DNA of 64,000 nt from NCBI GenBank assembly GCA_024305745.1, contig JAHRBS010000007.1, forward strand, positions 806,001 through 870,000, written 5' to 3'. The notes beneath the pieces are model-generated. The model did not search any database and was not told the origin of the DNA. It saw nothing but the letters and a program-made list of their open reading frames with translations. The translations under genes were made by a program, and so were the position numbers. Positions 11,595-21,271 of the stretch are shown one piece after another. The DNA is from Polyporus tsugae (lineage: Eukaryota; Basidiomycota; Agaricomycetes; Polyporales; Polyporaceae). Position 1 is the stretch's first letter; every line of letters starts with the position of its first letter.

Positions 11595-11909
11595 TCACCA
11601 GTGCTTGGAGGGAGTAGCCTCCGCCCGGCGATACACCCTGGGGGAGAGCCAGATGTCAGTCAACAACCTCTGCATGTCCTGGGCCGGACGTAAAGGGCCG
11701 GATAAGGAGGCGGGTACGCACTTGGAAGGCTTGTGGTCGCCGTCGTCGTCATCGCGGCGCTTCTTCGCGTCGGCGATGGCGCGCTTGATGTCGTACTGCT
11801 TGAGCGACTTCTTGACGAGCACGCCGTCGGGGTTGGCGACGGGGCTGGCCGCGACGAAGAGCGCGAGTGCCATGAGGGTGGCGAAGAGGACGAAGAGGCG
11901 GGAGTACAT
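11595..11909 (-). CDS. Small secreted protein with dibasic sites
   Basis: The minus-strand ATG (complement of 11907-11909) opens a protein beginning MYSRLFVLFATLMALALFVA, a clear signal peptide, followed by SPVANPDG. The mature part is short and charged, with KK, KR and KKRR sites bounding SLKQYDI and AIADA, then a DDDDGDHKPSK stretch. An 84-nt in-frame GTGCGT...CAG segment (about 11629-11712) has the size and borders of the other introns here, so the spliced product is probably 76 aa; unspliced it would be 104 aa ending at the same stop. There are no cysteines. Dibasic cleavage by a Kex2-like protease is an inference. Family not recognised. Confidence 0.6.
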   Translation of the reverse strand: MYSRLFVLFATLMALALFVAASPVANPDGVLVKKSLKQYDIKRAIADAKKRRDDDDGDHKPSKCVPASLSGPLRPAQDMQRLLTDIWLSPRVYRRAEATPSKHW

Positions 11910-13242
11910 GGTGGTCGAACGATTACAACGAGGTGTTGGGAGTACGTCGGCGGCGGCAAAGAATAGAGGAAAAGACGACAGGCAAGTGAAGCGGGTAGGC
12001 GTGTACCGAGCGTGTCTGCCGGGGAGACGGAGGCAGTGGATTCGACGGCCTTAAGTATGCGGGCGCACTGGCGACAGGGTTTATCGCATCTCGATCCCTC
12101 CGTACCCGGCAGCAATCCTACAACCCTGAGAAGCGCATGATGACGTGTTGACCGAGGCGGAATGGCGACCAGGATAATCATGCTGCGCGGTCGGGCGGTA
12201 AGGGATTTTGCGTGGCTGGAGTCGAGTGGGACCAGTCGCTGAATCGGGCACCGGAATTTTCGCGGCTCGCCTCCTCACCACTTGCCGTTTGCGCCCGCGT
12301 CGGCGCAGGCTTAAGGGGTTGAGCGGGAATGTTTGGGCAATGAGCGTACGATCAACGAGATGGAGCTTCCCGCCCGTTTCGCGCACTGATAGAGTACAGC
12401 ATTGTCCGGATGTGATACGACCGACGCCCGTGAGCATCGCGAAACGGTTTGATTCCAAGGTGCGCCCGTTCGGCGGCCGCTCCCAATCCGCCCCTCAGAA
12501 TGTTGGGTTGCCCGAATCCATTTGCGGCGCGCGAGGCTATGTCGCCTCGGGAGGCGGATATAGATTGTCTATCTCCAATGCTCGCTTGATAGCCATTTTG
12601 ATCAGGACCAGAAATGCGATAATAGCCGCGAGCGATTAGTTCTCTGTGAGAGCGGTAGGGGCCGTGGCCGAGGTGGACATATGGCGGAAGGCGCACTACT
12701 CTCGCTTTCCAGGGTGCCTTCTCCTGCAGTACTGTCCCCTATCTGCTCGGAACCTAGGGGAACGCGCTGTGCATCGGTAGGGGAGGAGATCTGTGCCAGC
12801 TTATCGCCCTTGAGGCACAATTATGATGAGCGACCGAGTGCATCGAACTGGCGCACGTACAGCACTTCCGCCTGCTCCTTTGTGTAAACGTGCCTGTATG
12901 TTGCGCTTTGTGGTAAATTGATTGTCGTATAGTAGTTTCTGGCTCGTTATCGTGGTTGCGCCGTCGCTCCTCTCTGGGGCTGATCATTGAAGGCCATTGG
13001 CGCTGTCAGTTCCTAGTCGTTCATGGCGCAGTCCGGGAAAGAGTGACAATAAGGACATATTGACAGAAGATTACGAACGATGGCGGGGCGAACGGAGAGG
13101 AATTAATGCGCAATGTGCGAGTGTAGCGGCGGGCGCTCGCAGGGCGGTTTGCGATGACAGCGTCACTGAGGTGACACCCGTCACAACGGACAAGCCTCCG
13201 GTGTTGCCACCCTTCTCTTCGACGTCCTCACCCGCCACCACC
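11910..13242. other. Intergenic region upstream of SF3B4
   Basis: About 1.3 kb. The open frame at 12208-12639 and antisense frames have arginine/proline-rich shadow composition and no domain. The proximal part before 13243 contains the SF3B4 leader, ending CACCACC just before the ATG. I see no RNA gene or repeat that I can support. Confidence 0.5.
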
Positions 13243-14681
13243 ATGTCTCGGCCACAAGATGACAGGAACCAGGAGGCTACGGTATACTTGGTGCGTTCGA
13301 TACCAACATCACAAACTGGTCTATGCTAACGCTTCGGGATGCAGGGAAACTTGGACGAGCGGTGTTCCGACGCACTCGTATGGGAGTTGATGTTGCAGGC
13401 AGGGCCAGTCGGTGAGTACACCTTGTTTCTGGTTGCGAGTTTTTTTGCTGAACGCATGGGGTGCGCCTGGACTAGTGAATGTTCATCTACCGAAGGATCG
13501 TATATCAATGGCACACCAGGGCTATGGTTTCTGTGAGTTCTTGACCGAGGAGGATGCAGAATATGCCTGCAAGATTATGAACCAGATCAAACTATGGGGG
13601 AAACCCATTAGGGTCAACAAGGTTCGTAAGCGTCCTACTCCCGCCCATGACCGGCAGCTAAGATGTTTCACTGTTCTCTGCGTTCTTTCCCCGCTCCTGC
13701 ACCCTCCACGATGCACCGTATCTTTCATATGACCCTCCTCATTCGGCACATCTAGGCGTCTTCTGACAAAAAGCAACTTGACGTGGGCGCAAACCTGTTC
13801 ATTGGAAACCTTGACGAGAATGTGGACGAACGTCTCCTTTACGACACGTTCAGCGCGTTTGGAACGATGGCAACTACGGCCAAGGTACGTCGTATATCCG
13901 CTCGCCGCATGCCACCACTCACTGTTCCCATCCACCACCCTCTCTTTGATCCCTCACGACATGTTTTCGTCATCCATTTCCATGTGTTGCGCTCTGTCAT
14001 TGCAAACATTCCGACTGCAATTACGACACGACACGCCAGATCGCGCGCGACCCGCAAAGTGGCAAATCAAAAGGCTACGGTTTCGTCTCCTACACCGACT
14101 TCGAGTCGTCCGACGCGGCCATCGAGTCCATGAACGGCCAGTTCCTCATGAACAAGGCGATCACCGTCCAGTACGCGTTCAAGAAGGACGGCAAGGGCGA
14201 GCGCCACGGCACCCCCGCCGAGCGGCTCCTCGCCGCCCAAGCCCGCAAGAACAATGCGCTTCCCGTCGCGGCACGCCCGCCCCCGGCCCCAATGGGCGCG
14301 TTCGGCGCGCGCCCCCCGATGCCCGGATACCCACAGGGTCCATACCAAGGACAGTTCGCGGGGGCGCTCGCAGCCGCACCGCCGCCACCTGCCGGGTTCA
14401 CCCCGCAGCAGACGATCGTCCCGCAGGGTATGCCTCAGGGAATGCATATGCCCCCGCCTCCCATGCAGGGCATGCATCCACAGCAGGGCATGCCCATGGG
14501 TATCCCACCTCCGCCGCCTGGGGTCCAGGTGTACAACCCCCAAGCTGGGTTCGCTCCTCCGCCTCCGCCGCCTGGCTACATTCCCCAGGGCATGCCAGGG
14601 ATGATGCCTCCGCCGATGATGGGGCCTCCGGGCGGCATGCCCCCGCCACCGCAGTACATGCCTCCACCCCAGCAGATGTGA
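13243..14681 (+). CDS. SF3B4: Splicing factor 3B subunit 4 (SF3b49-type, two RRMs)
   Basis: Component of the U2 snRNP SF3b complex that contacts pre-mRNA near the branch site. Five exons (13243-13290, 13345-13411, 13476-13621, 13756-13884, 14040-14681) give 343 aa. RRM1 (about 13-90) has the RNP motifs VYLGNLDE and [11 protein letters not shown]2 (about 98-180) has LFIGNLDE and KGYGFVSY. These are followed by [23 protein letters not shown], characteristic of SF3B4, and a Pro/Met/Gly-rich C-terminus (repeated PPPP and QGM/GMP runs), as in animal SF3B4. The ATG context CACCACCATGTC is strong. The gene is intact. Confidence 0.96.
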
Positions 14682-15926
14682 GGGGTACACTTGCGTCAAG
14701 TGCAGGAGCGTCTCGCTGGGCTATTCTGGCCTGTGTCGTGGTTCTGGTTCTGACTCCAACTCGGGCTCTGAAGCTGGGATCAGCTTGGCGGGCTGGCGTC
14801 CATTCTATTTGCAAGCGGTGTTCTGTGGCCGTAGTACGTCCCCCCGATGACGTTGTAATGTTGTCAGCTATCGTATCGTGCGCACACCGTAATGACTATG
14901 GTTATCGCTTTCCAGCCCCCCTCCTAGCTGCGGCTGCAGTCGCGCCTGCCTTGTGACTTGCCCTCCCCGCATCCGGCCGCGCGCCAGACCGCGAAGAGGA
15001 GCGGGAGCGCGTTCGATGATAGTTGTCCAACAAGCTCAAGCTTGCGTGATAGCGTTTCGCTCCCAGGCAGTGCGTATGTGCCTACCATCCATTTCTTGGA
15101 GCTCCACCTCCACCCTCGTCCAGGCCTTCGTGGCGCATCGCAATGTCCCTCCTCGACTTGAGGAAGCCACTCAGGGCCTGTCTCCTGCCGCTCGTCCATG
15201 GCATTGCGAATTGCGAGGTTTCTCGGAGCGTTCACGACGCGCTGTTACGATACTGACGTGACTCATACTGGGATCATCTATGCGTTCGTTGAGGGGCCCG
15301 CACGCACGCATTGCAGGCTGCTGACACTGGCCAGTGGCAAGGTTTGGACAGCGAGCGATCCTTGCGTGCCTGCGTGTCGTAACCGCACGTCCAGCGACGT
15401 CGCGGAGGCAGATCCCGCTCGTGCAAGTGACCACAATGCTGACCTGAGCTGCACGTCTGCGCAAGTCTTGGCGGGAGGTTTGGTATTCCGTGCGGCTTTA
15501 CGCGAGGAGATGCCGGAAACTTCGCAGCACTGCGTATGGTTGCTCCAGGGCGCAACGTTGCAACCGGGGCCGCCGCGGACCTATGCAAACGCGGCTCCCC
15601 ATCCGCCGGATTTGTGGTCGTTCCTGGCTGCTGTGCCCCACGCGTACGAACGGCGAACGTGCTCATTGCTCATCCGTGTACGGCAAGGGCGTCCAGCGGG
15701 GTGGTGGTGTGCAAAGGGTTCCGTTTACAGCGATGGGTGTGGTTGATCCTGAATCCTGCGCGGTATTGAGATATTGAGATAGGTTGTCTGCGAGCGTCCT
15801 AACATTCCTCGCCCTCCTCTCTCCCCATTCTCCTCACCCTCACCTCTATTCCCTCTCCCCCCTCCCCCTCTCTCCCGTGCTAAGTGCTAAGTTCGAGTCG
15901 GAGCGACCGAACCCCCATGGTACCCT
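14682..15926. other. Intergenic region between two convergent genes
   Basis: About 1.25 kb separating SF3B4 (plus) from the AhpD-like gene (minus). A 182-codon plus-strand frame (15198-15746) is open but has no known motif and no splicing or start support, so I treat it as chance in GC-rich DNA. A CT-rich stretch lies at 15800-15880. Confidence 0.5.
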
Positions 15927-17448
15927 CTATTCCTCGACGTCCGGCACGTCCCCCTTCCACCGCACGCCCGCCCTTGCCGCGACATCTAGCGCGATGCGGC
16001 GCACGGCGCGGGCCTCGACGAGCGACGCGCCCGTGCGGCGCGCGTTGGCGAGGTGCCACCCGACCTGACGCGGCGCGTCGACGGCGATGAGCGCGGCGAC
16101 CATGACGTAGATCAGCTCGACCGCGGACAGCACGTCCGTCCCGCCGTAGGTCATGCCGTACCCGACCGTCGTGCAGAACCAGCCTGTACGCCGCGGACGC
16201 GCGGGGGGGGCGGGTAGACAGGTGCGTAGGTAGATAAGAAAAGGACGGCGAATAAGCACGCATGACGTGATACAGAGAGGAGGGCGCGAGTTAGTCAGTA
16301 AGGCTAAGACGCACGGTGCGGACGGGCGGGACAGACCTAGGTCGGGGTATGCAGCGTCGAGGAGGCTCTGGACCGAGGACGCGGTGTCGCGGTAGATGGA
16401 GCTGAAGAGCTCCTCGCCGCGTTTGTCCCACTCTGCCGGGGGCTTATGGGTGTCTCTGACAATCGCATGAGCTTTGACGGGGAAATTTGTCCGTGTGGCT
16501 GGAGGCTCACCGCAATAGCTTGGTCTCGCGCAGGCGCTCGGGCATGACTTGGTGGAGCGCGACCAGGCTGTTGATTGCCTGGGGGTCTCGTCAGTCTTCT
16601 GCTTCATGACATTGTTACTGCTGTTGCCCAAGGCCGAGAACATCGGAACCGTGTCGGGCAGTACAGCGATACGAGGGATTGTTCTCCTAGCTTGGACCAT
16701 TCTGCAAAGCTCCTGATACGTCGCAATTCACGATCATCGCGGGGCTCAGATGGTTCTCCGAGTCCCGCCACAGGAAGCTAATCGAGCCAGAGCCTCCTCG
16801 CCACATAAGATGCAGATTGCTGTGCGCTGAGCATTGGGTCGGAGACCCTGTCTGCGGATCAGCGAAGTCCCCTCACCGACTTCCCCTCGGTCGAAACATG
16901 AAATTTTATGACATGCAGAGTTGATTCAGCAGGCTGAATTCAGAATGCATCCAGATAATTGTCGGGATATAATCCTGGCTGTCCGACAGCATCCGCCTCG
17001 GGGAACGCATCCGCAAGCCCCGGCCCTCATCGAGACCGCGAGCACCTCGGGCATCGCAGAATGGACCGGGAACGAAAGGCGCAACATATCGAACATCGCG
17101 ATCCGCTCCATGTCCATTGTGTAATGTAACGCTTTGCCCCATGGAGCAAGTACTCACCCGTGGCATTCCGCTGAGGAGCCCCGACTGGAGGACGGCCTCG
17201 CGAACCTTGCGGGCGAGGACGAGCTGTTCTTCGTGCGCTGCGTCCTGCCGCGTTCCGGCCTGCGTCTGGGACTGGACGAGGTCGTTCAGGGCGTACTGGA
17301 AGACTAGCGGGACTGCTTCCGGGACGTTGGATGCGCTGAAGGCGACGGCGGCGATTACGGCCCATAGGTGGGAGGGGGTGTTAGGGGTGTCTGGAGGATA
17401 GGCGGCCTTGAGGGTGGAGAGGAAGTCAGGGGACGCGAGGTCGGCCAT
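15927..17448 (-). CDS. Carboxymuconolactone decarboxylase/AhpD-like protein
   Basis: Four minus-strand exons (17158-17448, 16511-16578, 16337-16455, 15927-16183) join in frame to 244 aa. The N-terminal helical part is MADLASPDFLSTLKAAYPPD; the middle reads AINSLVALHQVMPERLRETK. The C-terminal part includes GWFCTTVGYGMTYGG and ALIAVDAPRQVGWHLANARR. This is the pattern of fungal proteins assigned to the AhpD/CMLD fold, in which a helical bundle may carry redox or decarboxylase chemistry. The classical AhpD CxxC pair is not evident, so enzymatic activity is uncertain. The start is supported by the downstream frame and length usual for the family. No partner genes nearby suggest a pathway. Confidence 0.72.
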
Positions 17449-18168
17449 TGCAGTGTGTGTAAGAGGATATCCAAGAAACCAGCGAGGTGAGCGAGGATGT
17501 TCCGTGCACGGGTAGTTGACAAGGATTTATGAGTAGCTCGAGAGAGGGACTCCGAGCGATTTGCTTGCGGACTGGTTTCAAAATGTATCGATGAACGCGT
17601 TCATCGCGCCGCGCGCCAGGCAAGTGACGGATCCAGGCAACATGAAAGAGCGAGGCAGAAAGGCGCAGAAAATGCTGTTGATCACGCCGTCGGCCTATTT
17701 CAAACTTGAAAGTGGTGACCGAAGCGTGCTGAGGCGGCTCGACTCGACTTGGACTCCGCGTCGCACTCGAGGATGATTGCCATCACTAGCGCCCGACCGA
17801 TGGTAGCGCCGGCAGCCACCGACGCGTCTGGGCGTCTGGGGACGCGTGATGTCATACTTACTGCTGGTGGTTCGACGCCTGGAGTTACGCCTGGAGTTGC
17901 CACAGTGCGTTCGCACGGAGGCGGTCGCTGGGGGAAGGCGGGCGGTCGTCATGGGGTCCCCGTTCTTTCTCCACACCCGTTTTGGGCCACAACCAGAGCC
18001 CATCTGGTGGGCCCGGCGCACGCGACGCTGCTGAATAAATACGCTTTACTCCCCGCGTTTCTTCGCACGTCCCCCCTCTCTGCTCAACCCCCACCATCAT
18101 CTCTTACCCCGCGTCCCCCGTATTGCGTACTCTGGGTTCCCCTGCTAAACCACTTTAACCACTTTACG
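17449..18168. other. Divergent intergenic region (AhpD-like gene / unknown protein)
   Basis: About 0.7 kb shared upstream region of two divergent genes. TGAATAAATACGC near 18031-18043 is a possible TATA-like element for the plus-strand gene, followed by CT-rich leader sequence. The rest is unremarkable; a short direct repeat (CCTGGAGTT twice) lies near 17878-17899. Confidence 0.45.
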
Positions 18169-18995
18169 ATGCGTGAGTGTCCCAGACTTACCCCTAGCCC
18201 TGTCCGAACAACTTGAAGAGTGAATGTGTGTGGCTGACCGTGCCTTCGCTTGTCCTCCCAGCGCCGAAGAAACGCGCTGCTGAGGAAGAGGGCGCTGGCC
18301 CCACCACCCGGAGCGCGAAGGCGCCAAAGACTGAGAAGGCAGAGACCTCTCCAAAAGCCGGCCGTGGCCGCGGCGGCAAGAAGGGCCACAAGGTACCGTC
18401 TTCCCCACTCCCGCGGACGAGCCGCAGCTGACTGGGCTGCCGGGCAAACACGCAGGCACAGGCTCTCATCGCCGCCTCCGCGTTCAAGGCGCGTGCGCGG
18501 CCCATGCACATCAACATCACCCACACGTCTCCCGAAGATGCCGGGGCGAGCGGCGCGTCCACCGACCCGGGCTTCATCGGCACCTCGACTCTTGTTCCCA
18601 GCACGTTCGCTACGGGCTCCTATGGTTGGAAGGGCAGCAAGCGCTTCACCGTCGAGCTCCAGAACCCCGAAGGTGGTGAGGGTGAGGAAAAGGAGAAGGT
18701 CCATGTTATGTTGACGTGGGTGTCATTTGCGCTTTTCTGAGGACTGATGTGACCCATCTTTGGCTTTGCTGAATTCGACGGGTTGGCGTGTAGGATCAAT
18801 GCGACTGTCATTGGAAGCAAGGGTGCGAAGGAGGATGGGGAAGGGGCCGAGGGGGAGGCCGGCGAGGAGCACGCGGAAGAGGGTGCAGAGCATGCTGAGG
18901 CGAAGGAGGCCGCCGAGGCTGAAGAGAGCCTCAAGGAGCCCAAGGAGACAAACGGCGACTCAAAGGATGACGTCGGGGATTTGGCCAAGGACTGA
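18169..18995 (+). CDS. Conserved fungal protein of unknown function with basic N-terminus and acidic C-terminus
   Basis: Four exons (18169-18172, 18262-18392, 18456-18715, 18794-18995) give 198 aa. The first coding exon is only ATGC. The N-terminus MPPKKRAAEEEGAGPTTRSA is followed by a Gly/Arg/Lys-rich run (AGRGRGGKKGHK), suggesting nuclear location. The conserved core includes HINITHTSPED, TLVPSTFATGSYGWKGSKRF and EKVHVMLTINATVIGSKG. The last 60 residues are Glu/Ala/Lys-rich and acidic. I associate the core with an uncharacterised basidiomycete family, but no function is known to me. Every junction keeps frame; the short first exon is the least certain part. Confidence 0.75.
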
Positions 18996-19488
18996 GAGTA
19001 GCGGACTTCGGGTCGCCAGTGTGTATTTGCTCCCATCCTCTAGTTTCTATCGCTTGCTGCATATACTCAGAGTGTACTCTTGTACTGTATGCGCCTATAC
19101 GAAGCTTTAATGGTCTATTGGTGCACGGAGCGGTCTACCACTCACCTAATAGCAGGCCGCCCTTGCGAGGTGTGCCGTCGGCCCTCCGTGTTGCGCTGCT
19201 CGGATCATCTTCTCCTTGAAACTACTACTCCCGCACCATTCAAACCATTTCTGCAAGCCTGAGAAGGGAAGGTCATGAAGGAGTAAAGCCAAGCCACGAA
19301 CTGCTATGAGCTTCTCCCGGTCACGGTCACGATCAGCCTGAGACTGCGTACCGGCGCCAAAGACGCGTCCTGCTCTGATTCATCTGAAACCTTCACCCTC
19401 CTTCATGTGGCAATTGTCCTGCCCTCTACGTACTAACCACCGGCCTGTTTACGCCCTCCTCCACTTCCCACCCCCACCCTCACAGAAA
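18996..19488 (+). promoter_or_regulatory. ORC2 upstream region with an ACGCGT element
   Basis: About 490 bp between two plus-strand genes. It contains an ACGCGT hexamer (19363-19368), the MluI cell-cycle box recognised by MBF-type factors in yeasts, 121 bp before the ORC2 ATG. Pyrimidine-rich sequence precedes the ATG. Function of the element is inferred from known control of replication genes. Confidence 0.4.
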
Positions 19489-21063
19489 ATGGACTCAGAA
19501 GACACGCACATGGCCTCTCCCTCTGAAGACGAACAGCTCGAAGACTGGCCCGCCACCAGCAGCGCCCCGACCACCCCGTCCCGACGCGGCGGGGTTTCCG
19601 TCGCCTCCTCCGACTACGAGCCCGACTACGACGACAACGACTACCTCCTCCCCGATCCCGACTCTGCCGAACCCAGTCAAGGGTTCGCGACCCAGACCGC
19701 GTTCGACGCGTACTTCCTGCACGCCTCCAAGCCCGCGCGGACGTCCGCGAACGTGTTCTCGCACCTCGTCCCGCCGCTCACGCCCGAGGAGCACGCCGCC
19801 GCGCTCGAGAAGGAGAAGGAGAGGGGGAGGGGGAGGGTGCTGTGGAAGGACGCGGGCGCGCGGCGGACGTGGTTCAGGCGGATCAGGATGGAGCTCGGCG
19901 AGGGCTTCAACGTGCTGCTGTACGGGTGCGGTTCCAAACGTGAGTTCCTGAATTCCTTCGCGGAGGAATTGGCGCACAGGGGGAACCACGTCGTCGTCGC
20001 GAACGGGTTCAACCCGTCCTTCGCGTTCAAGGACCTCCTCGCGGCGATCGAGCAGATCCCTGGGGTGCTCGGCCACCCGTCTTCATCTGCGGACTCGGGT
20101 GGGGGAGCGGGAGGAGGGGGGCAGGAGGCGCAGACACAGCGGATAAACGCGTTCTTCTCCGCGCGAGACGCGCCGCACCTATACCTCGTCGCGCACAACA
20201 TTGACGGCAACGCGTTCCGCGTGCCCAAGAACCGCGCTGCGCTGGCCCTCCTCGCACTCACGCCGCACATACACGTCGTCGCTTCCATTGACCACGTCGC
20301 TGCGCCCACACGCTGGTCACTCGCTGAGGCCTTCGCGCGCAAGCCCGACCCACTCTCCTCACCCGCTGCCGCACCTGCTGCACCCTCTGCACCCTCTTCC
20401 TCCAAGGCAAAGTCCACAGCAAAATCCAGCCAGACGGAAGGCAGCGGGGGCGGGATTGTGCCCCGGCGCGGATTCGCGTGGCTCTGGCACGACTTCACCA
20501 CGCTCGCTCCCTACGACTTCGAGCTCGCGTACGCGGACCCGACTGCCCTCGCCGGCGTGGCTGCCCTGCGCGGCACACGCGCCCCAACCGCATCCGCAGC
20601 GGCACTCGCCGCCGCCGGGGGTGGAGGTGGTGGTGGGGGACAGGCAACGGTGGTGACGGAGACTGCGGCGCGGCACGTCCTGGCGAGCGTGACAGTCAAG
20701 GCAAAGAAGCTGTTCGTGCTATTGGGGACGAAGCAGCTCGAGATCATGGACGCGCCGCCGGCTGACAAGAGCAAGAAAGGCGCAGACCGTGACAAGGGCG
20801 ATGGTGGAGAGGGCCAGCAGCATGGAGAGAAGGAGAAGGAGAAGGAAGGGGCGTACGACTACGACAGGCTGTTCGCGGCTGCGCGGGACAACTTCGTCGC
20901 GACGAACGATACGGCACTACGTGCGCTCCTGGGGGAGTTCAGGGACCATGGGCTGGTCGTCACTGTCACCACCGCCGCGGCGGGGGCAGAGACGATGTGG
21001 ATCCTGATGCGTCGGGAGGCGCTGTTGAAGATCGTTGGGGAACTCAAGGCGGAGGGGCATTAG
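19489..21063 (+). CDS. ORC2: Origin recognition complex subunit 2
   Basis: ORC2 is part of the six-subunit complex that marks replication origins and loads MCM. The intronless frame gives 524 aa from the ATG at 19489 (CAGAAAATGG context); an upstream in-frame ATG at 19405 would add an unlikely extension. The N-terminus is acidic and disordered (DYEPDYDDNDYLLPDPDSAE). The family core follows: FDAYFLHASKPARTSANVFS, RRIRMELGEGFNVLLYGCGS, then KREFLNSF, NHVVVANGFNPS, LYLVAHNIDGNAFR and IHVVASIDHVAAPTRWS. The phosphate-loop-like segment is degenerate, as in all ORC2. GFAWLWHDFTTLAPYDFELA and a C-terminal winged-helix region follow. Two low-complexity insertions (Gly/Ser after residue 200, Ala/Gly near 375) lie in loops. 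It converges on the F-box gene. Confidence 0.93.
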   Translation: MDSEDTHMASPSEDEQLEDWPATSSAPTTPSRRGGVSVASSDYEPDYDDNDYLLPDPDSAEPSQGFATQTAFDAYFLHASKPARTSANVFSHLVPPLTPEEHAAALEKEKERGRGRVLWKDAGARRTWFRRIRMELGEGFNVLLYGCGSKREFLNSFAEELAHRGNHVVVANGFNPSFAFKDLLAAIEQIPGVLGHPSSSADSGGGAGGGGQEAQTQRINAFFSARDAPHLYLVAHNIDGNAFRVPKNRAALALLALTPHIHVVASIDHVAAPTRWSLAEAFARKPDPLSSPAAAPAAPSAPSSSKAKSTAKSSQTEGSGGGIVPRRGFAWLWHDFTTLAPYDFELAYADPTALAGVAALRGTRAPTASAAALAAAGGGGGGGGQATVVTETAARHVLASVTVKAKKLFVLLGTKQLEIMDAPPADKSKKGADRDKGDGGEGQQHGEKEKEKEGAYDYDRLFAAARDNFVATNDTALRALLGEFRDHGLVVTVTTAAAGAETMWILMRREALLKIVGELKAEGH

Positions 21064-21271
21064 GTGGTGATGTCTTGCTTGTGCTGTGCGTGCTGTGCGG
21101 TGCTTTGACTGTATCTATATGCATTTAGGGATAGCTGTATCATTATTCTCCTGGCAGTACCTGCAGCGCTCCAAGATATCTTTCAATTGCGCAACGACGA
21201 CGACATGTACAAGATGGTATGTCAAGCCTGAGCAAAAGGGATATTCAGATCGTACTCCACAATATCAGACT

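Noticed and set aside
11119..12054. 311-codon plus-strand frame
   Set aside because: Charged, irregular sequence without motifs; overlaps the antisense small secreted gene that has a convincing signal peptide.
13778..14956. 392-codon plus-strand frame over SF3B4
   Set aside because: Arg/Pro/His-rich shadow in another frame; the SF3B4 frame explains the region.
15198..15746. 182-codon plus-strand frame
   Set aside because: No homology that I recognise, no promoter or splice support; frames of this size arise in GC-rich DNA.
19677..20501. 274-codon minus-strand frame
   Set aside because: Antisense of ORC2 with no domain.
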